Source of the DNA: an uncultured Prochlorococcus sp.
GTDB taxonomy: Bacteria > Cyanobacteriota > Cyanobacteriia > PCC-6307 > Cyanobiaceae
Direction of reading: 5' to 3'
Assembly: GCA_902571335.1 (NCBI GenBank)
Contig: CACGBT010000010.1
Location: forward strand, 1 to 56,647
DNA: 56,647 nt
Below the pieces are notes generated by a model. That model did no database searches, was not told where the DNA came from, and saw only the letters and a program-made list of their open reading frames with translations. Positions 11,424 to 21,389 of the stretch are shown in pieces; position 1 is the first letter of the stretch; the number at the start of each line of letters is the position of its first letter. The position numbers and the translations under genes were made by a program.

Positions 11424-13007
11424 ATGAATGGGCAATACCCTCAAAAAAATGTCTTAGGTCAACTAGCGATAGTTTTACATGCTCATCTACCTTATGTCAG
11501 AAAAAATGAAAAAAACTCCTTAGAAGAGGATTGGTTATTTCAGGCAATTTTGGAATGTTATATACCACTACTTCAATCAATAGAATCTTCCAAAAATGAA
11601 AATCCCGAAAATACAAAACTTACTATTAGTTTGTCACCAACATTATTATCACTTCTAAATAATAGACAAATTCAAGAAACTTTCCCAAGCTGGATTAAAA
11701 CACGTAATGATTTCTTAAACGAACTACCAATAGAAGAAAAAAATGCCTCTGAATTTTTGAAGAAAAATCTTAATGATAAATACTTATATTGGCAAAATTG
11801 TTCTGGTAATTTAATTGAGAAATTTAGACTTTTAAATAACTCTGGAAATTTGGATATTCTTACTTGTGCTGCCACTCACGGATATTTGCCAATTTTAAGG
11901 GAGAATCCTGAAACTGTTAAAGGACAAATCAATACTGCAATTAGGAACCATGAAAATATTTTTGGAACTAGGCCTTTAGGTATTTGGTTACCTGAATGTG
12001 CATATTATGAGAATTTAGACGAAATATTATTTAATTCTGGAATTAGATATACAATCTTAGACGGTCATGGGATTTTAAATTCTATACCAAGGCCAAGGTA
12101 TGGTGTGTACGCTCCAATCTGCTCGAAAAAAGGGGTAGCTTTCTTCGGAAGAGATGGTGAGTCTACTTTACCCGTTTGGTCTGCCAAGGATGGGTTCCCT
12201 GGCGATAAAGTTTACAGGGAATTTCATAAGGATTTGGGATGGGAATTACCTATCTCCCAGCTCCAAAAGAAAGGTATCTCAACTAAAAGACCCTTGGGTT
12301 TGAAGTTTCATAAGATTACGAATCATAACGTACCTTTAGGGGAAAAGTCGTTTTACTTAGAAAATGAAGCCAAAAAGAAGGCTTCAGAACATGCTGATTC
12401 TTATCTCTTCGCGAGATCCAAACAATTTAAAAAATTAACTTTATCCTCTTCCTTTCAGCCATTATTGGTGGCTCCATTTGATGCAGAGTTATTTGGTCAT
12501 TGGTGGTATGAGGGACCTTTTTTTATTGAGAATATTTTAAAGAACTCTAGTAAATATTCAATTAAGCTTACAAATTTAAGAGAATTTTTACTTCAAAAGC
12601 CAAATCTTCAGATTTGCGATCCATCGCCATCAAGTTGGGGACAAGGAGGTTACCATAATTACTGGATTAATGATGCCAATGCATGGGTTGTTCCAGAGAT
12701 CTCAAAAGCAGGCTCAACCTTTGTTGATTTATGCTCGAAAAATTTTAATAATGACTTATCTCCAAGACTTTTCAAGCAAGCAGCAAGAGAATTACTTCTC
12801 TCTGAGTCCTCTGATTGGAGTTTTATCCTAAGAGCAGGGACTACAACTGAGCTTGCAAAAGAGAGGATTAAAAGACACTTGTTCAGGTTCTGGAAAATAG
12901 TTGAAATGATAAGAAATCATTCCAATATAAATTTAAAATTTCTTGAAGATATTGAGGAAGAAGATAAAGTTTTCCAAGATATTAATATTGATGATTGGCG
13001 AAAATAA
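11424..13007 (+). CDS. Glycoside hydrolase family 57 protein, probable 1,4-alpha-glucan branching enzyme
   Basis: A 527-residue GH57 protein acting on alpha-glucans, most likely in glycogen branching. The five GH57 regions can be traced: VLHAHLPYVR at the N-terminus, THGYLP, IWLPECAYY with the probable nucleophile Glu191, and PFDAELFGHWW with the probable acid/base Asp353, followed by an all-helical C-terminal domain. The pattern matches the branching-enzyme subgroup (DUF1957 type) more than amylases. It converges with the lycopene cyclase gene, 6 bases apart. Confidence 0.88.
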   Translation: MNGQYPQKNVLGQLAIVLHAHLPYVRKNEKNSLEEDWLFQAILECYIPLLQSIESSKNENPENTKLTISLSPTLLSLLNNRQIQETFPSWIKTRNDFLNELPIEEKNASEFLKKNLNDKYLYWQNCSGNLIEKFRLLNNSGNLDILTCAATHGYLPILRENPETVKGQINTAIRNHENIFGTRPLGIWLPECAYYENLDEILFNSGIRYTILDGHGILNSIPRPRYGVYAPICSKKGVAFFGRDGESTLPVWSAKDGFPGDKVYREFHKDLGWELPISQLQKKGISTKRPLGLKFHKITNHNVPLGEKSFYLENEAKKKASEHADSYLFARSKQFKKLTLSSSFQPLLVAPFDAELFGHWWYEGPFFIENILKNSSKYSIKLTNLREFLLQKPNLQICDPSPSSWGQGGYHNYWINDANAWVVPEISKAGSTFVDLCSKNFNNDLSPRLFKQAARELLLSESSDWSFILRAGTTTELAKERIKRHLFRFWKIVEMIRNHSNINLKFLEDIEEEDKVFQDINIDDWRK

Positions 13008-13013
13008 AAAATA

Positions 13014-14225
13014 CTAATTTAACTTAAGCATTCCTAGTTTTACTTTTAGAGGTGAATTTATAAACATCTTAGTCATCACATAAATTAGTTTTGGAAGTGG
13101 AAGTGTATTAGTAAGAAAACCTACCCATTCTTTGGTCGATAATCTAAAGAAATTTGAGAAAAAGCTTCTTAATCTACTTTCGTCGAAACTCATCAATCTT
13201 CTTAACCCATATTGGTAAAGTTTATGCCTTTGCGTTAACTCGTAAGGCCAAAGGATCTCCCAACCTTTTGTTGCTAGTTCAAGAGAACTTAGATGAGGTT
13301 CTTTTAAAAAGAGTGCTAATTTTTCTGCGAGTAGTGGAGCTCTTCTTAATAAAGATCCGATCATGTATCCTGATGCGGGATGTACCATGCTTGCAGACCC
13401 TCCAAAACCTAGTACAAATTGTTTTTTAAATGGGAGGGGTAAATTCATTGGGAAAAGACAATTCTCTTCATGAAAAATTTCACTTACCTCAATACCCCTA
13501 CTATTCAGTCTTTTTAAAAGTCTTTCTTTAAGATTTTCTTGGGATAATGCAGGATAACTAGCTAACGATGTTTCTTCAACAAAAAAAGTTTCATTCCCAA
13601 GATCCATTGCATAAAGGAAAGAAGGAGATGATAATTTTTCTTTATTATTAAGATGATTTGGACGAAAATCCATTAAAACAAACTGTTCTTTATTGACGGG
13701 TGGTGATGAAAATTTACCGACAATTCCATAAGCAGCTTGTTGGGCGATTTCAGTTTGGACTGGTCTTTTTACAAAATTACTCTTATGACCACTTGCGTCA
13801 ATGACTAACCTCGCCTTTATTCTAAGACCTGAAAAACAAATAACCTCAGATAGTTTATTTTTCTCTCTAATATCTTTTGCTGTTTCATTCAACCATTCAA
13901 TCCCTTTACACTTTTTTAAAAGTTCATTTTGAAAAGCCTCTTGATTTATTAAACCGTAATCGTAGTTATGTTTTGTTGGATTATCTCCCTTTTTATTTTC
14001 CCCATTTCCAAAAAAACTAACTGTTTTACGCCAACGATGAGATAACAAAGACTCTAATCCTAATTCCTCTAATTCAGAGGCCCAAATACCGTAAGTATTC
14101 TCCCATTTTTCATTTGGAGATTTAGTTGATATTCCCTTTATATTTAAATCTTGCTTGGATAATTCTGAAGCCAAACATAGTGCTGCGGGCCCGGATCCTA
14201 AAATTAAAATATCAAGTATCTCCAT
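13014..14225 (-). CDS. crtL: Lycopene cyclase (plant-type, CrtL)
   Basis: Flavoprotein that forms ionone rings on lycopene. The N-terminal dinucleotide loop is ILGSGPAALCLASEL (residues 7-21), a TYGIWASELEELGL segment follows, then the FVEETSLA cyclase motif near the middle and GFGGSASMVHPASGYM in the C-terminal half. Length 403 fits. Established knowledge: Prochlorococcus has two related cyclases, CrtL-b (beta) and CrtL-e (epsilon). From memory of gene context beside gyrA I favour the beta form, but sequence alone here does not prove the ring type. Confidence 0.88.
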   Translation of the reverse strand: MEILDILILGSGPAALCLASELSKQDLNIKGISTKSPNEKWENTYGIWASELEELGLESLLSHRWRKTVSFFGNGENKKGDNPTKHNYDYGLINQEAFQNELLKKCKGIEWLNETAKDIREKNKLSEVICFSGLRIKARLVIDASGHKSNFVKRPVQTEIAQQAAYGIVGKFSSPPVNKEQFVLMDFRPNHLNNKEKLSSPSFLYAMDLGNETFFVEETSLASYPALSQENLKERLLKRLNSRGIEVSEIFHEENCLFPMNLPLPFKKQFVLGFGGSASMVHPASGYMIGSLLRRAPLLAEKLALFLKEPHLSSLELATKGWEILWPYELTQRHKLYQYGLRRLMSFDESRLRSFFSNFFRLSTKEWVGFLTNTLPLPKLIYVMTKMFINSPLKVKLGMLKLN

Positions 14226-14248
14226 ATTATCTAATAAATCATTTTCTT

Positions 14249-16846
14249 TTAATTTTCTTTGCCTGAGTTGAATTGGTTTGTTTCTTCTTCTTGTTCATGA
14301 GGAACTAATACTACTTCTGATAAATGATCACCCTCATCCAATCTTTGTAATTTTACTCCTGTAGCGGCTCTAGATTGTTGGGAAATTTTATCTGCGTTTG
14401 TTCTCACTATTACACCTTTTCCAGTCACAAAAAGTAATTCTTCCCCTTCTCCTAGTACCTTTAAACAAACTAATACATCATCTTGAATTCTGAATTTTAT
14501 CGCTCTCAAACCCATGCCTGCTCTTTTTTGCAATTTGAACTGAGTTACAGGTACTCTTTTACCTAATCCAAATGCACTGGCAATTAGTACCCAGGGACCT
14601 TCTGATGAATTTACTTCAAGATTATCATCAATTTCTTTAGTGAGATCCTCATTTTTAGACAATTGATCAACTAAATCAGATGTCAAAACATCCATAGATA
14701 CAAGATTGTCTCCTTTTCTAAGGTTCATGGATTTAACCCCCCTTGCGGTCCTGCCAAGTGGCCTTAATTCGTTTAAATCTAATCTAAAATGAATCGCCAT
14801 TCCTGTTCTTGATCCAATCAAAACACTATCACCTTCTTTTGATAATCTAACCCAAGTTAAAGCGTCTCCATCCTCAAGATTTATTGCTATTAATCCATTT
14901 GATCGAATTTTTGCGAAAGCAGAAAGTGAAGTTCTTTTTATAAATCCAGCCTTCGTTAGCATTAAAAGATAACAATCGTTATCAAAAGAATCTACAGCAA
15001 CCAGTGAAGTTATCTTTTCTTCTCTTGGTATTGGGAGTAGTTGGACTGATGGAGTACCTTTAGCTGTTCTGCTACTCATAGGAACTCTATATGCTGGAAG
15101 AGCATAAGATACCCCTCTATCGCTGAAAAGTAAAAGAGTATCATGATCGTTACAGCTTATAAATAGTTTCACTTCATCATCTTGTTGTGTCTTTGTTCCA
15201 GCTTTGCCTCTTGATCCACGACTTGTAGACTCGAATTCATTAACAGGCATTCTTTTTAAATAACCTGCTTCAGTCAATAAAACTACAGATCTGTCATTTG
15301 CGATAAGATCAATATCATCTAGACCACCGCCTAAATCAAGTATTTCTGTTTTTCTTGGAGAGGAGAATCTTTCATCGATTTTATTAAGTTCTTCAAGAAT
15401 AATTTCAAAAATTCTTTCTTTACTATTCAATATTTGCTGATATGAGTTGATTTTTCTGGTTAACTCATCATGTTCTCCTTTGATTTTATCTGCTTCTAGC
15501 GCTGTTAATCTTCTTAACTGCATTTGTAAAATAGCTTCTGCCTGTGTGGCAGATAAATCATGATCAGTTTGTAATTTTTCTCTGGCTGAAACTGTATCTT
15601 TTGCTGATCTTATTAGATTAATAATCTCATCCATAGCAGCCAATGCTAACAAAAGACCTTTTACAATATGATCCCTCTCTTCAGCCTTTTTTAATAAAAA
15701 TCCTGTTCTTCGCCTTATTGTTTCCACTCTGAAGTCTAGAAATACATCTAACATTTTCCTGAGTGAAAGTGTTGTAGGCTCTCCTTTTACTAAAGCAAGG
15801 ATATTTGCACTAAAGTTATTTTGTAGAGGTGTTAACTTAAATAAATTATTTAAAACTACTTGTGGGTATGCATCCCTTTTTAGTTCAATAACTATCCTCA
15901 TTCCGTCTCGATCACTTTCATCTCTTATATCAGAAATACCCTCTAATTTTTTTTCATTAACCAAGTCAGCAATTCTTTCTATCAATGCCGCTTTATTAGT
16001 TTGAAATGGGAGTTCTGTAATTATTACTGCATCTTTTTCTGCTCTACCACTTGATTTGATTTGCTCAATATATGCTACACCTCTCATTGTTATTGAACCT
16101 CTCCCTGTCTTGAAAGTTTCTCTGATACCATCTCTGCCTAAAATTTGACCACCTGTGGGAAAATCAGGACCCTTAATTATTTCAAAAAGTTCTCTATCTT
16201 CAATCGTAGGGTTGTTGATGATTGATTTAAGACCATTAATTAATTCCCCTAAGTTATGAGGTGGAATATTAGTTGCCATTCCTACTGCTATTCCAGATGA
16301 TCCATTAAGAAGTAGTTGAGGGATCCTAGCAGGTAAAACTGTTGGTTCTTGCTGAGAACCGTCAAAATTATCGGCGAAATCTACAGTTTCAGATTCAATA
16401 TCCTCTAATAAACTTTCATCTGTAAGAGACTGTAAACGAGATTCTGTATATCTCATTGCTGCTGGAGGGTCGTTATCAACAGAACCAAAGTTTCCATGGC
16501 CATCTATGAGTGGCATCCTCATAGAGAAATCCTGAGCCATCCTGACCAAAGCATCATAAACTGCAGTATCGCCATGAGGGTGGTATTTACCTAGTACTTC
16601 TCCAACAACTCTTGCACATTTTCTGTATGGTCTACCGCTAGTTAAACCAAGTTCATACATTGCATAAAGAATTCTTCTATGAACGGGCTTTAATCCATCT
16701 CTTGCATCCGGAAGAGCGCGACCGACTATAACGCTCATTGCATACTCAAGGTATGAGCGAGACATCTCGTTTCTTAGGTCAGTCTGAATAATGCGGTCGT
16801 TATCTTCGCTTAATCCTGAGTTATCAGAATCTAAAATATCAGACAT
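14249..16846 (-). CDS. gyrA: DNA gyrase subunit A
   Basis: Breakage-reunion subunit of DNA gyrase. The N-terminal [18 protein letters not shown], the catalytic tyrosine Tyr133 in [10 protein letters not shown], a central coiled-coil and a C-terminal beta-pinwheel built of repeated blades are all present in 865 residues. The GyrA box that wraps DNA seems degenerate: the best candidate is [11 protein letters not shown] rather than the canonical QRRGGKG. The lycopene cyclase gene lies 23 bases downstream on the same strand. The 168-base upstream gap is shared with guaB and contains AT-rich promoter-like sequence only. Confidence 0.98.
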   Translation of the reverse strand: MSDILDSDNSGLSEDNDRIIQTDLRNEMSRSYLEYAMSVIVGRALPDARDGLKPVHRRILYAMYELGLTSGRPYRKCARVVGEVLGKYHPHGDTAVYDALVRMAQDFSMRMPLIDGHGNFGSVDNDPPAAMRYTESRLQSLTDESLLEDIESETVDFADNFDGSQQEPTVLPARIPQLLLNGSSGIAVGMATNIPPHNLGELINGLKSIINNPTIEDRELFEIIKGPDFPTGGQILGRDGIRETFKTGRGSITMRGVAYIEQIKSSGRAEKDAVIITELPFQTNKAALIERIADLVNEKKLEGISDIRDESDRDGMRIVIELKRDAYPQVVLNNLFKLTPLQNNFSANILALVKGEPTTLSLRKMLDVFLDFRVETIRRRTGFLLKKAEERDHIVKGLLLALAAMDEIINLIRSAKDTVSAREKLQTDHDLSATQAEAILQMQLRRLTALEADKIKGEHDELTRKINSYQQILNSKERIFEIILEELNKIDERFSSPRKTEILDLGGGLDDIDLIANDRSVVLLTEAGYLKRMPVNEFESTSRGSRGKAGTKTQQDDEVKLFISCNDHDTLLLFSDRGVSYALPAYRVPMSSRTAKGTPSVQLLPIPREEKITSLVAVDSFDNDCYLLMLTKAGFIKRTSLSAFAKIRSNGLIAINLEDGDALTWVRLSKEGDSVLIGSRTGMAIHFRLDLNELRPLGRTARGVKSMNLRKGDNLVSMDVLTSDLVDQLSKNEDLTKEIDDNLEVNSSEGPWVLIASAFGLGKRVPVTQFKLQKRAGMGLRAIKFRIQDDVLVCLKVLGEGEELLFVTGKGVIVRTNADKISQQSRAATGVKLQRLDEGDHLSEVVLVPHEQEEETNQFNSGKEN

Positions 16847-17014
16847 ATAAAAATCCTTTTTTTAATAATAATCGCTGATTGTCATAATGAATAAAAAAAA
16901 ATATTTATTTAATTCCCAAATACTCACATTTACACACAAATCAAAATAAAACCTGTTGTTTTTGAATAAACCTTGGCTTATTACCCCTTTAGTTGTTAAT
17001 TTATTCAAAATAAA

Positions 17015-18190
17015 GTGAAAAATTCCGTGAATATTGAACTTGGTTTGAATAAAAAAGTCAGAAGGGCTTATGGCATTGATGAAATAGCTTTAGTCCCTGG
17101 TAATAGAACACTTGATTACGATTTGACTGATCCTTCTTGGGCAATAGGTGATATTAAAAGAGAAGTTCCTATAGTAGCTAGTGCCATGGACAGTGTTGTC
17201 GATGTCAATGCAGCTGTAGAACTAACAAAATTAGGGTCCATTGGGGTTATTAACATGGAGGGCATACAAACAAGATATGAAAATCCTGATGAAATATTGA
17301 ATCAAATAGCATCAGTCGGGAAGAATGATTTCGTCCCGTTAATGCAGAAGATATACAGTGAACCCGTCAAGGAGGGATTGATTTTACAAAGAATAAATGA
17401 GGTCAAAGAAGGAGGAGGTATAGCTGCTTTTAGTGGGACTCCTCAGGCTGCTATTAAGTTTCAAGAAACACTTAATAATTCCAAAATAGATTTATTTTTC
17501 CTTCAGGGAACGGTTGTTTCAACTGAACATCTTGGTATGGAAGGTAAGGAAACCTTAAATATTAAAGATCTCTGCCAATCTATGAATGTCCCAGTTATAG
17601 CGGGAAATTGTGTTACTTATGAAGTTGCAAAACTCCTCATGGATGCTGGAGTTGCAGGACTAATGGTTGGGATAGGACCTGGAGCGGCATGCACTTCAAG
17701 AGGTGTATTAGGAATTGGAATCCCTCAAGCAACTGCAATTGCTGATTGTAGTGCGGCAAGAAATGATTACTTTAAAGAAAGTGGACGTTATATTCCTATT
17801 ATTGGTGATGGAGGAATTGTAACGGGCGGAGATATCTGTAAATGTTTAGCATGTGGAGCAGATGCTGTAATGATTGGGTCCCCAATAGCTAAATCATCAA
17901 ATGCTCCAGGTAAAGGATTTCACTGGGGTATGGCGACTCCAAGTCCAGTATTGCCAAGGGGAACAAGAATTGAAGTTGGTTCTACAGGATCCTTAGAAAG
18001 AATAATTAAAGGCCCTGCCTTACTGGATGATGGGACACATAACTTGCTAGGAGCCATTAGAACCTCAATGAGTACTCTTGGGGCAAAAAATATTAAAGAA
18101 ATGCAAGAAGTTGAAATAGTTATCGCACCATCGCTTCTTACAGAGGGTAAGGTTTATCAAAAAGCTCAGCAGCTTGGGATGGGTAAGTAA
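17015..18190 (+). CDS. guaB: IMP dehydrogenase family protein (GuaB3 type, no CBS domains)
   Basis: A TIM-barrel protein of the IMPDH/GMP reductase family, 391 residues by the reading from the GTG at 17015. The catalytic loop GPGAACTSRG carries Cys226 and the phosphate-binding GDGGIVTGGD follows. It lacks the paired CBS domains of full-length IMPDH, as in the cyanobacterial and actinobacterial GuaB3 group. A second GTG at 17027 (protein beginning MNIELGL) is an equally good and perhaps better start. The gene is followed by the small RNA Yfr1 and then trxA, a conserved order in marine picocyanobacteria. Confidence 0.93.
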   Translation: MKNSVNIELGLNKKVRRAYGIDEIALVPGNRTLDYDLTDPSWAIGDIKREVPIVASAMDSVVDVNAAVELTKLGSIGVINMEGIQTRYENPDEILNQIASVGKNDFVPLMQKIYSEPVKEGLILQRINEVKEGGGIAAFSGTPQAAIKFQETLNNSKIDLFFLQGTVVSTEHLGMEGKETLNIKDLCQSMNVPVIAGNCVTYEVAKLLMDAGVAGLMVGIGPGAACTSRGVLGIGIPQATAIADCSAARNDYFKESGRYIPIIGDGGIVTGGDICKCLACGADAVMIGSPIAKSSNAPGKGFHWGMATPSPVLPRGTRIEVGSTGSLERIIKGPALLDDGTHNLLGAIRTSMSTLGAKNIKEMQEVEIVIAPSLLTEGKVYQKAQQLGMGK

Positions 18191-18260
18191 TTTATTTAGA
18201 TCAAAATTATAAAACCTTAGTGAATTAAGTATTAAATTGAAAAATTTTCTAATTAGGAGT

Positions 18261-18266
18261 TATTAT
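18261..18266 (+). promoter_or_regulatory. Probable -10 element of the Yfr1 RNA
   Basis: TATTAT lies 8 bases before the predicted 5' end of Yfr1 (the run of five G at 18275). The assignment follows from spacing only; no clear -35 element is seen, which is common in these genomes. Confidence 0.5.
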
Positions 18267-18274
18267 TAAATGAT

Positions 18275-18329
18275 GGGGGAAACCCCATACTCCTCACACA
18301 CTAAATCGCCCGATTAATCGGGCTTTTTT
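18275..18329 (+). ncRNA. yfr1: Small regulatory RNA Yfr1
   Basis: A 55-base RNA with the canonical Yfr1 plan: a 5' hairpin GGGG-AAA-CCCC, an unpaired stretch with the ultraconserved 11-mer ACTCCTCACAC at 18289-18299, and a terminator hairpin GCCCGATTAATCGGGC followed by six T. Its place between guaB and trxA is the known synteny. Established knowledge: Yfr1 is abundant, nearly universal in cyanobacteria, and pairs through the 11-mer with mRNAs, including outer-membrane porin messages. The exact 5' end is inferred from the -10 spacing. Confidence 0.95.
18308..18329 (+). terminator. Rho-independent terminator of Yfr1
   Basis: A perfect inverted repeat GCCCGATTAATCGGGC at 18308-18323 followed by TTTTTT. 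It ends Yfr1 and probably also read-through from guaB. Confidence 0.9.
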
Positions 18330-18420
18330 AGATATTTTGTTACTTATATTATTTTATCTGTAATGAAATCATCACTTAAAAGAATTGCCTGCTAAATTTT
18401 CAAAAAGGAATACTTAAATT

Positions 18421-18744
18421 ATGTCATCAGCTCCAGCCGTAACTGATTCTTCATTTGACAAGGATGTACTGCAAAGTGATCTACCAGTATTGGTTGATTT
18501 TTGGGCACCATGGTGTGGTCCATGTAGGATGGTCGCTCCAGTTGTAGAAGAAATCTCAAAAGACTTTGAAGGGAAAATTAAAGTTTTTAAATTAAACACA
18601 GATGAGAATCCAAATGTAGCCAGTCAATACGGAATTAGAAGTATTCCTACATTAATGATCTTTAAAGGAGGTCAAAAGGTTGATACTGTTGTTGGCGCTG
18701 TGCCAAAAGCAACTCTTTCGAGCACTTTAACTAAGCATTTATAA
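18421..18744 (+). CDS. trxA: Thioredoxin (m-type)
   Basis: A 107-residue thioredoxin with the redox motif WCGPC (Cys32 and Cys35) after the VDFWAP strand, and the cis-proline segment [12 protein letters not shown]. It reduces disulfides of target enzymes using ferredoxin-thioredoxin or NADPH-thioredoxin reductase; in cyanobacteria G6PDH/OpcA are among the known targets. The start ATG at 18421 follows Yfr1 by about 90 bases. hisH begins 10 bases after the stop. Confidence 0.98.
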   Translation: MSSAPAVTDSSFDKDVLQSDLPVLVDFWAPWCGPCRMVAPVVEEISKDFEGKIKVFKLNTDENPNVASQYGIRSIPTLMIFKGGQKVDTVVGAVPKATLSSTLTKHL

Positions 18745-18754
18745 ATTTAAAGCT

Positions 18755-19372
18755 TTGCATAAAATTGGACTAATAGACTATGGAATGGGTAATATTCATT
18801 CTGTAACTAAATCTCTAGAAAGTCTTGGAGAAGAAATTATATTAATTAAAAACTTTAACGATTCCAAGCTTTGTAAGGCGATAATACTTCCTGGTGTTGG
18901 AGCATTTGATCCAGCGATGAATAATCTCATAAATACTGATTTGATAACTGATTTGAAAAATTGGATTAAAAGTGGGAAGTCCTTTTTGGGAATATGTTTA
19001 GGACTACAACTCCTTTTTGAATCTAGTGATGAAGGAAAATTTCAAGGGCTCGGTATTATAAAAGGAAAAATACAAAAAATACCCAATATTGTTAACCAAA
19101 GAATCCCACACATGGGTTGGTGCCAACTTTTACCTACAAAAAAAAATACTTTATTTGGGATCGAAGAATTAAATAATTGGGTCTATTTTGTACATTCCTA
19201 TCACGCAATCCCAGATGACTTAAATATTATTGCAGCTCAGGTTGATTATGGCTCTGAAAAATTAACTGCAATGATTGAGAATGATAATTTATTGGCATGT
19301 CAATTTCATCCCGAGAAATCTGGAAAAACCGGCGAAAAACTTTTGAGAAGATGGCTTAGTAATATTCAATAA
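18755..19372 (+). CDS. hisH: Imidazole glycerol phosphate synthase, glutaminase subunit
   Basis: Class I glutamine amidotransferase that supplies ammonia to HisF in histidine synthesis. The nucleophile is Cys81 in GICLGLQLLFE; the His/Glu pair is in QFHPEKSG (His185, Glu187); the N-terminal DYGMGNIHSV is typical of HisH. Length 205 is normal. No ATG fits, so the start is the TTG at 18755, giving the expected MHKIGLIDYG beginning. HisF is not in this window. Confidence 0.96.
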   Translation: MHKIGLIDYGMGNIHSVTKSLESLGEEIILIKNFNDSKLCKAIILPGVGAFDPAMNNLINTDLITDLKNWIKSGKSFLGICLGLQLLFESSDEGKFQGLGIIKGKIQKIPNIVNQRIPHMGWCQLLPTKKNTLFGIEELNNWVYFVHSYHAIPDDLNIIAAQVDYGSEKLTAMIENDNLLACQFHPEKSGKTGEKLLRRWLSNIQ

Positions 19373-19385
19373 CAAATGCTAAGGG

Positions 19386-19985
19386 ATGAAGACTAACTTA
19401 AGATTAATAGGTGGTAAAAGACTCCAAAGTCCAAGTAATTCATATACCAGACCTACAACTTTGAGAGTGAGAGAGGCCATATTTAATATATTGAACAATA
19501 GAGTTGAAAATAGTAACTGGTTAGATTTATTTAGTGGAACAGGGGCCATATCTTGTGAAGCCTATAATCACGGGGCAAGCAAAATAATTGCAATTGAAAA
19601 AAACAAAATCAATTCAAAAATTTGCTTAGAAAATTTACTCTCGTTGGAGAATATAGATAACAGGAGAAATGATATCGAAGTTATTTGTAAAGACGTTTTG
19701 AAATGGACAAAACCTAATTATGAGAGAAACTTATCATCTAGAAATATGGATTTAAATAAATTAAAATTTGATTTTGTTTATCTAGATCCTCCATACGATG
19801 TGGATTTCCATGAATTAGTTTTAAATCAATTATTTAATTGTAATCTTTTAAAAAAAGATTCAACAGTTATTTGTGAACATTCTCCAAACCTATTTATTAA
19901 AAAAAGTACTTTGTGGGAAACTACAGATGTAAGAAATTACGGGCAATCAAGATTAACATTTTTAATCAATGTCCAGCATCCCTGA
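19386..19985 (+). CDS. rsmD: 16S rRNA (guanine966-N2)-methyltransferase, RsmD family
   Basis: SAM-dependent methyltransferase of 199 residues. The N-terminal [11 protein letters not shown] and [13 protein letters not shown] segments are typical of RsmD, the SAM-binding motif is [15 protein letters not shown], and the catalytic motif is YLDPPYD. It methylates one guanine of 16S rRNA in the small ribosomal subunit (family knowledge). Its last 24 bases overlap the 3' end of petG on the opposite strand. Confidence 0.92.
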   Translation: MKTNLRLIGGKRLQSPSNSYTRPTTLRVREAIFNILNNRVENSNWLDLFSGTGAISCEAYNHGASKIIAIEKNKINSKICLENLLSLENIDNRRNDIEVICKDVLKWTKPNYERNLSSRNMDLNKLKFDFVYLDPPYDVDFHELVLNQLFNCNLLKKDSTVICEHSPNLFIKKSTLWETTDVRNYGQSRLTFLINVQHP

Positions 19986-20081
19986 ACCTCTTCTGTATTG
20001 ATTCCATGCACTTACGAATAATCCAAGAAGAGTTATTGGAACTAAACCTAAAACGATTCCACATAGAAGAGGCTCGATCAT
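19962..20081 (-). CDS. petG: Cytochrome b6-f complex subunit 5 (PetG)
   Basis: A 39-codon gene on the minus strand. Its translation begins [15 protein letters not shown] and has a single membrane helix followed by WNQYRRGSG and a short acidic tail. This matches PetG, a small subunit needed for assembly and stability of the cytochrome b6f complex. The ATG is at 20081 and the TAA at 19962-19964. Its 3' end overlaps the rsmD 3' end by 24 bases in antisense. The cytM gene diverges upstream, 55 bases away. Confidence 0.95.
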   Translation of the reverse strand: MIEPLLCGIVLGLVPITLLGLFVSAWNQYRRGSGMLDID

Positions 20082-20136
20082 TTTTTTGCTTTTTTTGAAA
20101 TTCTTACCCACAATTGTTACATAGAGACTATTTTTT

Positions 20137-20523
20137 GTGTCAACATCTTCATCAACTGCAGCAGAAAGAGATTTTAAGAGAGAATTCTTAAAAATTGTTT
20201 TTGTTGTATTTGGATTTTTAATGATTTGTTTTTCAATATTTTTCGTAAATCATCATGAAAATAACAAATATATTATTGAAACTCTTGAGCTTAATGGCTC
20301 TGCTGAGGAAGGAGATGCTCTTTTTAAGATAAATTGTGTTGGATGTCATGGAATTACAGCAAGAGGATTAGTGGGCCCAGACTTACATTCAATAACTCAA
20401 CGTTTGAATGATAAAGAGATAATAAAACAAGTTACTGGAGGCCTTACTCCTCCCATGCCAAGTTTTGAAATTGATCCTGTAAATATGTCCAATTTGTTAA
20501 AATATCTTCATAGCCTTGAATGA
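20137..20523 (+). CDS. cytM: Cytochrome cM-like membrane-anchored c-type cytochrome
   Basis: A 128-residue protein with an N-terminal membrane anchor (about residues 18-38) and one haem c site CVGCH at residues 67-71; a distal Met is likely in PPMPSF. The layout fits cytochrome cM, which in cyanobacteria is linked to repression of heterotrophic metabolism and respiratory electron flow; the exact role is not settled. The start is a GTG at 20137. The last codons overlap the start of the next gene by ATGA. Confidence 0.87.
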   Translation: MSTSSSTAAERDFKREFLKIVFVVFGFLMICFSIFFVNHHENNKYIIETLELNGSAEEGDALFKINCVGCHGITARGLVGPDLHSITQRLNDKEIIKQVTGGLTPPMPSFEIDPVNMSNLLKYLHSLE

Positions 20524-21272
20524 TTTTGGGAAAAAATTTTTCTAATTTAAAGGTAATCTTAGTTGAACCAAATGGCCCTTTAAATGTAGGAAGCGTTGCT
20601 AGATTATGTAGCAATTTTGAAGTTGATGAATTAAGAATTGTTTCTCCTAAATGTGATATTTTTTCATTAGAATCAAAAAAAATGGCTCTTAAAGGTCAAA
20701 AATTTCTTAAATATTGTAAGGTTTTTGATGACCTTCAAAAAGCAATTTTTGATTGTGATTTGGTTCTAGCATCTTGTGGAAGGATTGATGTAAATAAAGA
20801 GTCATTATTTGTATCTTCTGAAGATATATTTGATTGGACTTTATCCTTTAAGAAGATTAATAATTTAGCAATTATATTTGGAAGAGAAGATAGAGGTTTA
20901 ACTAACAGTGAATTGCTTCTGGCAAATAAAACTTTTAATATTCCAACTTCTCAGTATAATCCTTCATTAAATCTTTCTCACGCTGTTTCAATAGTTTTGT
21001 ATGAATTAAATAAGTCTTCTAAAAAGAATTTAAATAATGAATTAAAAGTTTTTAATTTAGCATCATCGAAAGAAGTACATGATACATTTGTGGAGATAGA
21101 GGAAATGCTTTTGCGAGTTGGATATCTCTTAAAACATACCTCCAAGGCAAAAATTAGTAAATTTAAGAATTTTATTTTTAGGGCAAATACATCAATGCAC
21201 GAAATAAATGTTTTAAGAGGAATTGTCCATCAAATAAACTGGTTTTTGAACAATTCAAAAAAAAATAAGTAA
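20520..21272 (+). CDS. SpoU/TrmH-type (SPOUT) RNA methyltransferase, TrmJ-like
   Basis: A 250-residue SPOUT methyltransferase. The N-terminal VEPNGPLNVGSVARLCSNF and the C-terminal knot motifs IIFGREDRGLTNSEL and NPSLNLSHAVSIVLYEL identify the family; a C-terminal extension of about 80 residues is typical of the TrmJ subgroup that 2'-O-methylates tRNA. Target RNA and position are inferred, not seen. The ATG overlaps the cytM stop (ATGA), pointing to translational coupling. Confidence 0.87.
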   Translation: MILGKNFSNLKVILVEPNGPLNVGSVARLCSNFEVDELRIVSPKCDIFSLESKKMALKGQKFLKYCKVFDDLQKAIFDCDLVLASCGRIDVNKESLFVSSEDIFDWTLSFKKINNLAIIFGREDRGLTNSELLLANKTFNIPTSQYNPSLNLSHAVSIVLYELNKSSKKNLNNELKVFNLASSKEVHDTFVEIEEMLLRVGYLLKHTSKAKISKFKNFIFRANTSMHEINVLRGIVHQINWFLNNSKKNK

Positions 21273-21389
21273 GTATAAATTTGATTAGTTATTATTCACT
21301 TCTTGTTTTAATTTGAAAGGGATATTTACTAAAAACATTTTCTGAAGTAGCATCTATTGATTATTTGAATATTTAAGAAAACTAAAACT

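Noticed and set aside
13154..13429. A 91-codon plus-strand frame
   Set aside because: Antisense to the lycopene cyclase gene and without features of its own.
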